In this document: in pieces, positions 34,676 through 42,044 of the stretch
How positions within the stretch are numbered: position 1 is the first letter of the stretch
Layout of the letters: each line of letters starts with the position of its first letter
NCBI GenBank assembly: GCA_029247315.1
Contig: JAQWLM010000043.1
Coordinates: 1-42,044 of the forward strand
Direction: 5' to 3'
DNA: 42,044 nucleotides
DNA from: AAA164-E04 sp014239995
Lineage (GTDB): Bacteria; Verrucomicrobiota; Verrucomicrobiia; Limisphaerales; AAA164-E04
Translations under genes and position numbers: made by a program
Notes under the pieces: model-generated
Told to the model about the DNA's origin: nothing
Database searches by the model: none
What the model saw: the letters and a program-made list of their open reading frames with translations, nothing else

Positions 34676-36277
34676 ATGCAAACGGAGATGGATAGAGACA
34701 CCCGGAAGACCTGGTCACTTCGTGATGTGGTGGATTTCGAGTTTTTCACCAGCGAACTTGCATCTGATGCCTCCGGAAAGAAAGAGCAGGAAATAAGGCA
34801 TTGGTTTCAGACCTTTTGCGCTCGCAAGGCTATTTCACCCGACATGAATCAACCCCACCCCGGGGTCCTCATGGCATGGCTTCAGGATCAACGGAAAGCC
34901 ATGCCCGATGAACTGCCCTCTCCCGGTCAGGCCTGGCAGGGCCTGATGCAGGGCCTGACCTTCCTGGTGCTGGCGCTGGGTCTCCTTGCGGGTGGAACGG
35001 TGACCTCGGGCCTCCTCCGCTACGACGGGGCGCAGGCCATTAACGTGGCCATGTTGCTCGGGGTCCTGGTGATCCTGCAGCTGGCTTGGAGCGTCGTCTC
35101 ATGGATCCTGCTTGCCGGCAAAGGGGCACGAGTGTTCCCGATGCGTGCGGGCCTGTCGGGTTCCCTGCTGCGTGCTTCACTCCATGGGGCCTCCACGCGC
35201 CTGCACCGCCATCTGCTGTCCCGGGTCTCGGGGGAGCAGCGCATGCATTGGGAAACCTTCTGGCAGCGCCTGTCCCAGGGGCTTGGCTCGGTGACTCCAT
35301 GCTTCACCTGGCCGATCCTTTCGAGGATGCAATCCCTTGGGGTGGCCTTCAATCTCGGTGCAATCATGACCTTTTTCACAAGCGTCGTGTTCCGTGATCT
35401 TGCCTTTGGGTGGCAGACCTCCATGCAGCAGGTTTCCAATCAGCGTGTTGCCGATTGGGTTCAATGGATGTCGCTTCCATGGAACTGGATATGGGGTTCT
35501 GGTGAGGGCTTTCCGGCTCTGGAACATATCGAGGGCAGCCGCATGATCCTCAAGGACGGGATCATGGGCATGCAACATCCGGACCTCACCGCCTGGTGGC
35601 CTTTCCTCCTGCTATCACTGCTTGTTTACGGTCTGTTGCCTCGCACCCTCCTCTGGGTCTGGACCCTCTGGATGAGTCGTCGTTGCCTGGCTGCCTACCC
35701 TTCCGAAAGTGACGCCTGCCGTCGACTCTGGGATGCCTTCCAGACGCCATGGCTTCATACTGACGGACCTCCCCCTGATGGGCCAGCTCCAAGGAAGGAC
35801 ACGAACCCCGCCATGGTATCCGACAAGACAGGGCGAAATGATGCCAAGCACGGTGATGCGCACGCTGTCCATCCGTGCCGGGTGATGATGGATGCCGAAC
35901 TCCTGGAGACATTGGATACGGAGGACCTGAAGACCCGCCTCGAGGCCTGCGGCTGGGCTGTGCAGGGTGTGACGGACATGGCAGCCCTTTCTGCAGGGGA
36001 CCCAGGATCCGTTTCATGGAATGATCCAGATACCACCTGTCTCCTGTGGGTGCAGGAGGCATGGCAACCACCTATCCGGGAAATCATGGAACAGCTCCAG
36101 CGCTACCGCCAATCCCTGCCCAGCCATGTGCTGCTGGTCATCGGCTTGATCGGCAAACCGGATTCCACCACCTGGTTGACACCGGCGCTTGGGCGTGACC
36201 TGGACATCTGGACCCGTTTTGTCCGGGACAAGCTGCCTCAGGGAACCCGGGTGAAGTCCATGCTCGCGTCGTCATGA
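34676..36277 (+). CDS. DUF2868 domain membrane protein
   Basis: A 533-residue protein matching DUF2868, an uncharacterised membrane family. Four clear hydrophobic segments: LTFLVLALGLLAGGTVTSGL (about 94-113), AMLLGVLVILQLAWSVVSWI (about 124-144), VAFNLGAIMTFFTSVVF (about 224-240) and WPFLLLSLLVYGLLPRTLLW (about 308-327). The segment FRDLAFGWQTSMQQ is a familiar block of the family. The last 170 residues are soluble. The following GTPase gene starts inside its stop codon (ATGA); the two families are usually found together, so they probably form one membrane complex. Function unknown. Confidence 0.85.
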   Translation: MQTEMDRDTRKTWSLRDVVDFEFFTSELASDASGKKEQEIRHWFQTFCARKAISPDMNQPHPGVLMAWLQDQRKAMPDELPSPGQAWQGLMQGLTFLVLALGLLAGGTVTSGLLRYDGAQAINVAMLLGVLVILQLAWSVVSWILLAGKGARVFPMRAGLSGSLLRASLHGASTRLHRHLLSRVSGEQRMHWETFWQRLSQGLGSVTPCFTWPILSRMQSLGVAFNLGAIMTFFTSVVFRDLAFGWQTSMQQVSNQRVADWVQWMSLPWNWIWGSGEGFPALEHIEGSRMILKDGIMGMQHPDLTAWWPFLLLSLLVYGLLPRTLLWVWTLWMSRRCLAAYPSESDACRRLWDAFQTPWLHTDGPPPDGPAPRKDTNPAMVSDKTGRNDAKHGDAHAVHPCRVMMDAELLETLDTEDLKTRLEACGWAVQGVTDMAALSAGDPGSVSWNDPDTTCLLWVQEAWQPPIREIMEQLQRYRQSLPSHVLLVIGLIGKPDSTTWLTPALGRDLDIWTRFVRDKLPQGTRVKSMLASS

Positions 36278-37713
36278 ATCCGGATACAGAGATACCGACC
36301 TTTGCCGTGGTGGGGCACCCCAATGAGGGTAAATCCTCCGTGGTGGCGACCCTGAGCGAGGATGACGCCATCCGTATCAGCGATTTTCCAGGCGAAACAA
36401 CGGTTTGCTCGGATTACTCCGTGCGGGTGGATGATCGTATCCTGATCCGTTTTCTGGACACTCCCGGGTTTCAGTATCCCCGGGAAACCCTGGAATGGAT
36501 GCAGCAGCATCCTGCCGCAGACCAACATCCCGCAAGGGCCTTTGTCGATGCCTTCAAAAAGGAGGCGCACCGTCACCATGACGTGGAACTGATGATTCCC
36601 ATGGCAGCGGGGGCGGGGATCATCTATGTCGTCGATGGCTCCCGGCCCATGCGCCAGAACGATCTTTGTGAGATGGAGATCCTGCGCATGATGGGAAATC
36701 CCCGGATGGCACTGATCAATCCCAAGGACGGCGAAGAGACCTTTCTGCAGGACTGGAAGGATGCCTGTGCGAAATCCTTCAACCTGACCCGGACATTCAA
36801 TGCTCACCGAGCCTCCTTTTCCGAGCGCATGGCCCTCTTTGAAAGCCTGAAACGGATCCACCAGGACTGGGAGCCCGCGATGGTCAAGGCCGTTGAGGCC
36901 TTTGAATGCGACTGGAAACACCGCAACCGTCAGGCAGCGCAATCCATCAGTGCATGTCTTGTGCAGGCGCTTGAACTGCGAACGGAAGCCAGGACAGAAG
37001 ATCGCAACGGGGAGGAGGCCACGCGCCTTGAGCTTGTGCAGTCCTATCAGGATGCCGTTGCCGATCTCGAAAAGGGCGTGCAGTCCGTATTGCGTCGGCT
37101 TTATCGACATCGCGCCTTTCAACCCAGTTTCTCCAGGCAGTCCGTGTTGCGTGAGGATCTTTTCACCGAGCGGACCTGGCGCCTGCTGGGATTGAGCCGG
37201 AAGCAGATCATCATCGCAGCCGCCATCCTCGGAGGGGGTGCGGGTTTCAAGCTGGACCTGTTATTTGCCAATCTCTCCTTCGGTTTCTTTACCCTGAGTA
37301 CAGCGGCCCTGGCAGCAGCAGGCACCTGGCTCCGGGGCGAGCACATGGCACGTGTCAACGTGAAACGCCTGAGGATGGGGGGTGTCATCCTCAACGTGGG
37401 CCCCAACCGGAACCCGCAGTTTCCCTTTGTGTTGCTGGATCGTCTCCTGCTCTACTACGAGCTGGTCATCAACTGGGCGCATGCGCGGCAGGACGCGCCC
37501 CAGGCACGTGTACAGGTGGAAGACGAGGAAAAGGCCGGGTTCAGCGCACGCTGGAAGCGTGCCCGTCGGGATCGTTTTGCCCGCCTTTTCAAGCGACTGA
37601 GGTCCGGCAAGGAGACGACCCGTCAAGAGGCACTCCAGGAACTTCAGGCAGAGCTCGAGGCCCTGCTATGGGAACGTTCCCATGGGCGGGACGAACCCTT
37701 TGAAGTTTCTTAG
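36274..37713 (+). CDS. GTPase with DUF3482 domain
   Basis: A 479-residue protein with an Era-like GTPase domain (1-200) and a C-terminal DUF3482 region. G1 is VGHPNEGKSS (13-22), switch Thr lies in GETTVC (40-45), and G3 is LDTPG (61-65). The G4 guanine-specificity motif is degenerate: INPKDG (148-153) instead of NKxD. Residues around 308-350 include two hydrophobic stretches (IIIAAAILGGGAGFKL and FGFFTLSTAALAAAGTW) that may insert into the membrane. It is translationally coupled to the DUF2868 gene. The pair's role is unknown; membrane stress or trafficking has been suggested only by analogy with other membrane GTPases. Confidence 0.88.
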   Translation: MNPDTEIPTFAVVGHPNEGKSSVVATLSEDDAIRISDFPGETTVCSDYSVRVDDRILIRFLDTPGFQYPRETLEWMQQHPAADQHPARAFVDAFKKEAHRHHDVELMIPMAAGAGIIYVVDGSRPMRQNDLCEMEILRMMGNPRMALINPKDGEETFLQDWKDACAKSFNLTRTFNAHRASFSERMALFESLKRIHQDWEPAMVKAVEAFECDWKHRNRQAAQSISACLVQALELRTEARTEDRNGEEATRLELVQSYQDAVADLEKGVQSVLRRLYRHRAFQPSFSRQSVLREDLFTERTWRLLGLSRKQIIIAAAILGGGAGFKLDLLFANLSFGFFTLSTAALAAAGTWLRGEHMARVNVKRLRMGGVILNVGPNRNPQFPFVLLDRLLLYYELVINWAHARQDAPQARVQVEDEEKAGFSARWKRARRDRFARLFKRLRSGKETTRQEALQELQAELEALLWERSHGRDEPFEVS

Positions 37714-37752
37714 GCCTGTTCGATACCTGGGACAGCCTTTGTCTCACCCCGC

Positions 37753-37983
37753 ATGCTAGTTTCGTCTCCTATGAAATGTCGTTCGGAACATGAAGTGGAT
37801 ATCCAGATGATGCGGGGAGGGCGTCGTATTCGAATTATCGGCAGCCGCCCCACCATCATGCTCTCGGTGAATGAGGTTTTCCGGGGATGGTATGAAGATA
37901 CGGATCATGCCTGGAATGCCCTGCAGCGTTTCCCAAATCCATTGCACAAGACGAAACTCCCGCTTGAGAGACGTGACCCTTGA
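37753..37983 (+). CDS. Small hypothetical protein upstream of ruvB
   Basis: A 76-codon frame (ATG 37753; a second ATG at 37771) that I do not recognise. The core SEHEVDIQMMRGGRRIRIIG, then SRPTIMLSVNEVFRGWYEDTD, has a strand-strand-helix look and a regular hydrophobic pattern, unlike a random frame, and it fills the gap between two same-strand genes, with its stop adjoining the region upstream of ruvB. No Shine-Dalgarno sequence is visible. It may be a lineage-specific gene co-transcribed with ruvB. Confidence 0.45.
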   Translation: MLVSSPMKCRSEHEVDIQMMRGGRRIRIIGSRPTIMLSVNEVFRGWYEDTDHAWNALQRFPNPLHKTKLPLERRDP

Positions 37984-38069
37984 CCCATGAGGGAGGGAGA
38001 GCGGTGCCTGCAGCAGGGCAAGGTTTTCGGCTTGTCGCCTCCGCACCTATCCCTCATGGTTTGGGTCAC

Positions 38070-39071
38070 ATGGAAGCACGTCCCCTGGAAGCACTGAACC
38101 GATCGGAAGCGGCGTTGGAGCTCACGCTGCGGCCATCCTTGTTCTCAGACTTCACCGGGCAGGAAAAGATCAAGGAACGCCTTGAGATTGGTGTCCAGGC
38201 GGCCAAGCAACGCGGGGATGTGCTCGATCATATCCTGCTCAACGGCCCCCCGGGGCTTGGCAAGACCACCCTGGCCGGCATCATTGCCAAGAGCATGGGA
38301 GCCAGTCTCAAGAGTACCAGCGGCCCGACGATCGAAAAGGCGGGGGATCTGGCAGGCCTGCTGACCAACCTTGAGGAGGGAGATGTCCTTTTCATCGATG
38401 AAATCCACCGTCTCCAGAAGACCATCGAGGAGTATCTTTATCCGGCCATGGAGGATTACAAGCTGGACATCATCATTGACCAGGGACCCAATGCGCGCAG
38501 TGTCCGCCTCAATCTGCCAAAGTTTACCCTCATCGGGGCCACCACCCGCAGTGGATTGTTGTCCGCACCCCTGTTGAGTCGTTTTCCTATCCGGGAGCGT
38601 CTGGATCATTATCCCGCTGATTACCTCCAGCAGATTGTGATTCGGTCCGCGCGGTTGCTCGACATTGAGATGGAGCCAGAGGGTGCCTTTGAAATTGCAC
38701 GTCGCAGCCGAGGCACCCCGCGTGTTGCCAACAATCTGCTGCGACGGGTGCGTGATTACGCACAGGTACGGCATGATGGCCGCGTGACCGCCAAGGTAGC
38801 GGACCTGGCCCTGGCCATGCTTGAGATTGACGAGAACGGCCTGGATGAAATGGACAAACGCATCCTCGAGTGCATCGCCGTTAAATTTGGAGGTGGCCCG
38901 GTGGGTATCCACTCGCTTGCCGTGGCCGTCGGTGAAGAAAGTGATACCCTTGAGGAGGTGTATGAACCCTACCTGATCATGGAGGGCTTCCTGGTCCGTA
39001 CCCCGCAGGGGCGTGCCGCCACGCCGCTGGCATTTCAGAAGCTCGGGGTCGAGATGCCGGAGAAGAAATAA
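38070..39071 (+). CDS. ruvB: Holliday junction branch migration helicase subunit RuvB
   Basis: A 333-residue AAA+ motor that, with RuvA, drives branch migration of Holliday junctions in recombination. Walker A is GPPGLGKTTLAG, Walker B LFIDEIHRL, sensor I GATTRSGLL followed by the arginine-finger region LLSRFPI, and sensor II RGTPRVANNLLRRVRDY; the C-terminal winged helix ends with RTPQGRAATPLAF. ATG 38070 gives the normal family length; the open frame reaches back to TTG 37980, which would add 30 residues not typical of RuvB. ruvA and ruvC are not in the window. Confidence 0.96.
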   Translation: MEARPLEALNRSEAALELTLRPSLFSDFTGQEKIKERLEIGVQAAKQRGDVLDHILLNGPPGLGKTTLAGIIAKSMGASLKSTSGPTIEKAGDLAGLLTNLEEGDVLFIDEIHRLQKTIEEYLYPAMEDYKLDIIIDQGPNARSVRLNLPKFTLIGATTRSGLLSAPLLSRFPIRERLDHYPADYLQQIVIRSARLLDIEMEPEGAFEIARRSRGTPRVANNLLRRVRDYAQVRHDGRVTAKVADLALAMLEIDENGLDEMDKRILECIAVKFGGGPVGIHSLAVAVGEESDTLEEVYEPYLIMEGFLVRTPQGRAATPLAFQKLGVEMPEKK

Positions 39072-39075
39072 ACCC

Positions 39076-39423
39076 ATGCTGTTTTGCCATGCAGACACGC
39101 AAGCCCGAATAGAGGCACCTTTACCTTGGACGCATCGGGCTTGGGCCATGGACACCAAGGCCGTGATCTTTGGGCTCTTGGCATTGGGAACCGTCCACCC
39201 CCAGGCGATTTCTACCATGAACATTGTCAACGATGGAATTGGAACAGGAGTCCCATCTCGAGCCTGGCTTGGGACAGCCATAACTCTCGCGATCAAAGGC
39301 TGCCTTATCCATGCAGTCTTTGATTTCCCAGTTCAAAATCTCTCGATCACACACCTGCTCATCATCCTTTGCGTTGTCAAAATGACCTCGCGAAAGGTAG
39401 AACGCGGCGTCCCCTGCGCGTAA
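39076..39423 (+). CDS. Doubtful short ORF downstream of ruvB
   Basis: An open frame of 116 codons from ATG 39076 (inner ATG 39148). The part after 39148 contains hydrophobic stretches (AVIFGLLALGTVHPQAI and THLLIILCVVKM) that could be membrane segments, but the N-terminal part looks non-coding, there is no ribosome site, and an opposite-strand frame of 77 codons (39121-39354) covers the same place. It could be a decayed gene or a non-coding repeat rather than a real protein. Confidence 0.2.
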   Translation: MLFCHADTQARIEAPLPWTHRAWAMDTKAVIFGLLALGTVHPQAISTMNIVNDGIGTGVPSRAWLGTAITLAIKGCLIHAVFDFPVQNLSITHLLIILCVVKMTSRKVERGVPCA

Positions 39424-39991
39424 CGCTCATGACCTGCCTCCCATAAACATCATGCCAACATGCGTTTTATGAATCATGTAACCATGTACATGATTAACCT
39501 TGATATCTTTGAATCTACGGGTGTGATAAACCATCATGAGCCCATTGAAAATGCGCTCCAAAACCAACACAATCCGCTCAGCGGCATTGCCATCGCAGGC
39601 GTGATATTATGAGGATTTCGACATTTTCAGGATGTTCCATGCTATCACGTGAAGTGATACCAAGGGTATCCATTAGCGTGGTTTCATCTGTAATACCACC
39701 GGTATCGGTAATTGTCCCTTGGAGTGTTGAACCAGTTTATTGAGCTGGGGGATAAGGGAGGGTTCAATACAAGTTATCCCATACGTTGTGAATGTGTTCC
39801 AAGTGCTTTGCCGTGCAAGGACGAACGGGAAAAACAACAACTAACGAATCTGCACATGGCATGATAGCTTCAAGAGTCCAGGTTAAATGCTTGGCGGCAT
39901 GCGCATTGGCAGGACGATGTTATTTTCATCCGTCAACCCCGAGGAATCAAAACATGCGGAAGGCGAAAAGCGATCCTCCTCATGCAACAAA
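39424..39991. other. A+T-rich non-coding region with several dyads
   Basis: No convincing gene. The stretch is visibly richer in A+T than the flanking housekeeping genes. It holds a 9-bp inverted repeat (39472-39480 with 39487-39495, 6-base spacer), overlapping TATCAC/GTGATA and GATACC/GGTATC dyads (39643-39670) and an ATACC/GGTAT dyad (39693-39705). Short frames such as 39484-39612 (42 codons) have no family match. Confidence 0.5.
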
Positions 39992-40177
39992 ATGTCGATC
40001 AAGGGCGTTATTTTTATAGATGGAAAGCTTTCGCTTGATCACTCAATAACACTTGGAAGCCGCAGCCTGGATATTTTGCATGTCGCCGCCGCATTGGAAT
40101 TTGGCTGCGATAACTTGATCACCTTTGACCAGAGGCAAGCAAGACTCGCAAAGGAAGCCGGACTTCAAACCCATTGA
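39992..40177 (+). pseudogene. PIN-domain (VapC-like) toxin remnant
   Basis: The 61-codon frame ends with HSITLGSRSLDILHVAAALE then CDNLITFDQRQARLAKEAG, which is the C-terminal third of a PIN-domain ribonuclease of the VapC type; the Asp in RSLDILHVA and in TFDQRQ are the usual conserved positions. The N-terminal two-thirds, with the first catalytic Asp ('DTSxL'), are missing, and the upstream sequence does not supply them in any frame. It is therefore a truncated relic of a toxin-antitoxin locus. The paired antitoxin gene is not seen. Confidence 0.75.
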
Positions 40178-40300
40178 CCAGCTTCCTAAAAAGAACCTTT
40201 AAAATGACAGGAGCTTCCAAAATGAATACGATCATGAGGGAAGCGATCGGAGGAAATTACCACGTTGTGATCCGATACTGAATATGCTAAAAATATTTCG

Positions 40301-40534
40301 ATGAAATCGCCTATCAACATCGAGGAACCCATTGGTAAGACCGTGGGAAGGCGCGTTATAAAAGACCCCACAGACTATGGAATGAAACTTCAAGAGGCGG
40401 GCTCGCAACTCCAACAAACTCTTGATATAGCATACATACCCAGAGGTGTTTATCGCTTTAAAACTCATGAGGAAGCAGACGAATGGCTGATGAAGATGAT
40501 GAGCAGAGCCGCAGCGAAGAGAATCAAAACCTAG
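40301..40534 (+). CDS. Small protein paired with a nucleotidyltransferase (antitoxin-like position)
   Basis: A 77-residue protein. The C-terminal half, RGVYRFKTHEEADEWLMKMM followed by a basic end, resembles small proteins that commonly precede nucleotidyltransferase genes in bacterial accessory regions. Its frame overlaps the next gene by 52 bases, a typical arrangement of toxin-antitoxin pairs with the small partner first. A type II or IV antitoxin-like role is inference. There is no clear Shine-Dalgarno sequence before ATG 40301, and the upstream 120 bases hold nothing else I can name. Confidence 0.6.
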   Translation: MKSPINIEEPIGKTVGRRVIKDPTDYGMKLQEAGSQLQQTLDIAYIPRGVYRFKTHEEADEWLMKMMSRAAAKRIKT

Positions 40535-41016
40535 TCTCTCGCCCCCCCGTAGAAGCTGATTTGGTTGCACTTTGCCGAAGCTTAAATAATTTGGAGGCAG
40601 ATTACGCGGTGGTTGGCGGGTATGCGATCATCCATGCTGGCTATCCCCGCATGACCGGTGACTTGGATATACTGATCGACACTTCACCTGAAAATGAAGC
40701 AAAAGTATTTGAGGCCCTCAGAATCCTGCCAGATCAAGCCGTTGATGAACTTGACCCCGGGGATGTGGAAAAATTCAGCGTTGTGCGTATAGCCGATGAG
40801 ATAACCATCGATTTGATGAAATCCGCCGGAGGTATTGACTACGCACAAGCATCAAAGCAGTTGATTACAAAGGTGATCCAAAACGTTGAAATACCATTTG
40901 CATCCCCTCGTTTACTTTGGCTCATGAAATGCCACACCCACCGCGAAAAAGATGAGGGTGATTTACTTTTTCTACGCCGTTTGATCGAAGAAAGTGGCGA
41001 AACCTTGCCAGAATAA
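40483..41016 (+). CDS. Nucleotidyltransferase (AbiEii/DUF6036-like, toxin-like)
   Basis: A 177-residue protein with the minimal nucleotidyltransferase core: VVGGYAIIHAGYPRMTGDLD followed by ILID, that is the GG...DxD motif that binds metal and NTP, then EITIDLMKSAGG with the third acidic residue and a helical end (LLWLMKCHTHREKDEGDLLF). Such enzymes serve as the toxin or modifying half of AbiEii-, MNT- or DUF6036-type modules that adenylylate or nucleotidylate RNA or proteins. AGGA at 40470-40473 precedes ATG 40483. The strong overlap with the small upstream gene implies coupled translation. The exact target is unknown. Confidence 0.75.
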   Translation: MADEDDEQSRSEENQNLVSRPPVEADLVALCRSLNNLEADYAVVGGYAIIHAGYPRMTGDLDILIDTSPENEAKVFEALRILPDQAVDELDPGDVEKFSVVRIADEITIDLMKSAGGIDYAQASKQLITKVIQNVEIPFASPRLLWLMKCHTHREKDEGDLLFLRRLIEESGETLPE

Positions 41017-41072
41017 ATGCAGTCGTCCCTTCCACAATAATCGCCTCCTTCATCACATCCGGAAAAGAAAAC

Positions 41073-41092
41073 CTTTGCGTCTCTGCGTGAGA
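41073..41092 (+). repeat. Dispersed-repeat motif (CTTTGCGTCTCTGCGTGAGA)
   Basis: These 20 bases directly before priA contain an internal duplication (TGCGTCTCTGCGTG) and match, on the opposite strand, a motif of the 'CTCACGCAGAGACGCAAAG' type that I have seen scattered between genes in many environmental bacteria. The identity rests on recall; only one copy is present in this window. Its position between the nucleotidyltransferase and priA suggests a junction or repeat insertion. Confidence 0.5.
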
Positions 41093-41096
41093 AAAC

Positions 41097-42044
41097 ATGT
41101 CCATGATCGCACGCGTCACGCTGGAAATCGCACTCCGCAAGGAGTTTGATTACCTCGTGCCCGGGGAGTTCCAGGACCGTGTCGAGATAGGTTCGCGCGT
41201 GAAGGTGCCCTTTGGCCCTCGCAAGGTGATGGGAGTGGTGACCGGTCTTCCTGCTCAGTCGGAGCATGCCAAGCTCAAAACCATCCTGGGCGTGGTTGGT
41301 AAAGGGAGTTTCGTCACTCCCAAGGTCCTTGAAATCGCTCGGTGGATGGCCTGTTACTATTGCTGCCCAGTGGAAAAAGCAACTCCATGTCCGATCCATT
41401 GAACCCGTGGGTTCTCCTTCATAGCTCACAAAACTTCAGGAAGAATTGAATACGGTGCTCAGGGAATGGAAGGAACTGCCACGCCTTCCATGGAGACTTA
41501 TTACAATACTCAAAAAGGCAATTACCGTCTTCTGGAAATGCCGACTCGCGCCGACAACAAGACCATGCCATGGGTTCGGGTCATTGACATGCGCAGCGAG
41601 GCCAGCAAAAAAAAAAGGCATTCCCATCCTTTCACAGCAATTGAGAGAAGCCATCCAGCAGCGCATTGAAAAAGGGGAACAAACCATGCTCTTCCTCAAT
41701 CGCCGTGGTTATGCCTCTTCCATGCAGTGTCCCACATGTGGTTATGTAGCCGGGTGCCCCAATTGCAGCATCTCGATGACCTACCACCGACGCGATCAGC
41801 GACTCCGCTGTCACATTTGCGGTCACGATCAAAGAGCACCCAAATGCTGCCCGGTGGAAACTTGCCGAAGTTATGAAATCAGGTATGCGGGCATTGGAAC
41901 GGAAAAGGTGGAGGACACCTTGAAGTTATTGTTCCCAAAGGCAGGGATTCAAAGAATGGATTCGGATACGCTGAAGAAGAAGGAAGATTACAAGAAGATC
42001 CTGACCGCATTCAGGCTGGGGAAAATCGACGTCTTAATTGGCAC
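41097..42044 (+). pseudogene. priA: Disrupted primosomal protein N' (priA), 3' end beyond window
   Basis: ATG 41097 opens a normal PriA N-terminus, the 3'-DNA-binding domain (RVTLEIALRKEFDYLVPGEF, IGSRVKVPFGPRKVMGVVTG), ending at YYCCPVEK and a TGA at 41400. Sequence then resumes, in the same frame, at EGTATPSMETYYNTQKGNYR, which corresponds to the helicase motif III region. The roughly 240 residues between (winged helix, Walker A, DEEH) are missing. A run of ten A at 41607-41616 then shifts the frame; after it come LFLNRRGYASSMQCPTCGYV, the zinc-binding cysteines, and GIGTEKVED. PriA is the replication-restart helicase; this copy cannot bind or hydrolyse ATP and should be inactive. Confidence 0.85.

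Noticed and set aside
36238..37122. Minus-strand frame of 294 codons across the DUF3482 GTPase
   Set aside because: It is antisense to a gene with intact P-loop and G3 motifs; the translation is His/Gly-rich and shapeless.
38145..39296. Minus-strand frame of 383 codons across ruvB
   Set aside because: It mirrors the coding strand of a clear RuvB with complete AAA+ motifs; its translation has no family features.
1..42044. CRISPR arrays, tRNA or rRNA genes, intact insertion sequences
   Set aside because: No regularly spaced repeats, no tRNA-like cloverleaf or rRNA segments, and no transposase frames were found on reading both strands; tRNA-scan and IS searches would be needed for a definite negative.

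Overview
The window reads as a chromosomal segment of a Verrucomicrobiota bacterium, most likely Opitutia-like. This rests on gene content rather than a marker gene: a prepilin-like protein with the 'FVDGHAEIHKW' C-terminal signature, a CRTAC1-type FG-GAP/ASPIC protein, CotH, DUF5107, ThuA and CehA/McbA secreted proteins, and futalosine-pathway menaquinone genes (mqnA, mqnE). Many starts lack a clear Shine-Dalgarno sequence, while a minority have strong ones. No rRNA, tRNA, CRISPR array or intact insertion sequence was seen.

Layout. 1-204: tail of a secreted protein and a strong terminator. 577-4686 (+): a CotH-like secreted protein, a ketoglutarate-semialdehyde-type aldehyde dehydrogenase, and a TPR lipoprotein coupled to it. 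4690-8339 (-): mqnE, mqnA and two ABC-2 permeases in one apparent operon with no ATPase gene. 8340-9580: a beta-carbonic anhydrase remnant, a perfect 23-bp inverted repeat, and a PadR regulator overlapping a small glycine-zipper membrane protein. 9683-11704 (+): two secreted proteins (DUF5107, ThuA). 11731-14780 (-): a beta-CASP nuclease, a fatty-acid hydroxylase/sterol desaturase-type enzyme and an HTH-MBL fusion. 14893-17154: a small lipoprotein, a MidA-type methyltransferase and a lipoate/octanoyl transferase. 17510-21082 (+): a 1190-residue two-half calcium-loop propeller protein.

21225-29366 (+): mostly housekeeping genes: scpA-scpB (chromosome condensation), pheA (phenylalanine), cinA, a Bax inhibitor-1 family membrane protein whose promoter predicts a leaderless mRNA, a NagA-like deacetylase missing one metal ligand, a Gfo/Idh/MocA oxidoreductase and a polyprenol-phosphate mannosyltransferase. 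29509-34558: galE, a prepilin-like protein, a small membrane protein, a CehA/McbA protein and a CxxS glutaredoxin with its own promoter and terminator. 34676-39071 (+): a DUF2868-DUF3482 membrane protein/GTPase pair, a small unknown gene and ruvB.

39072-42044 differs from the rest: A+T-richer, with long non-coding stretches, a PIN (VapC-like) toxin remnant, a two-gene small-protein/nucleotidyltransferase module resembling a toxin-antitoxin pair, a dispersed-repeat motif, and a priA whose central ATPase region is missing and whose 3' part is frameshifted at a 10-A run. It looks like an eroding accessory island that has damaged or abuts a second priA copy.

The points most worth following are the PadR/inverted-repeat/glycine-zipper module, the nucleotidyltransferase island with broken priA, the NagA-like enzyme lacking its metal-binding Glu, and the permease pair embedded in a menaquinone operon.
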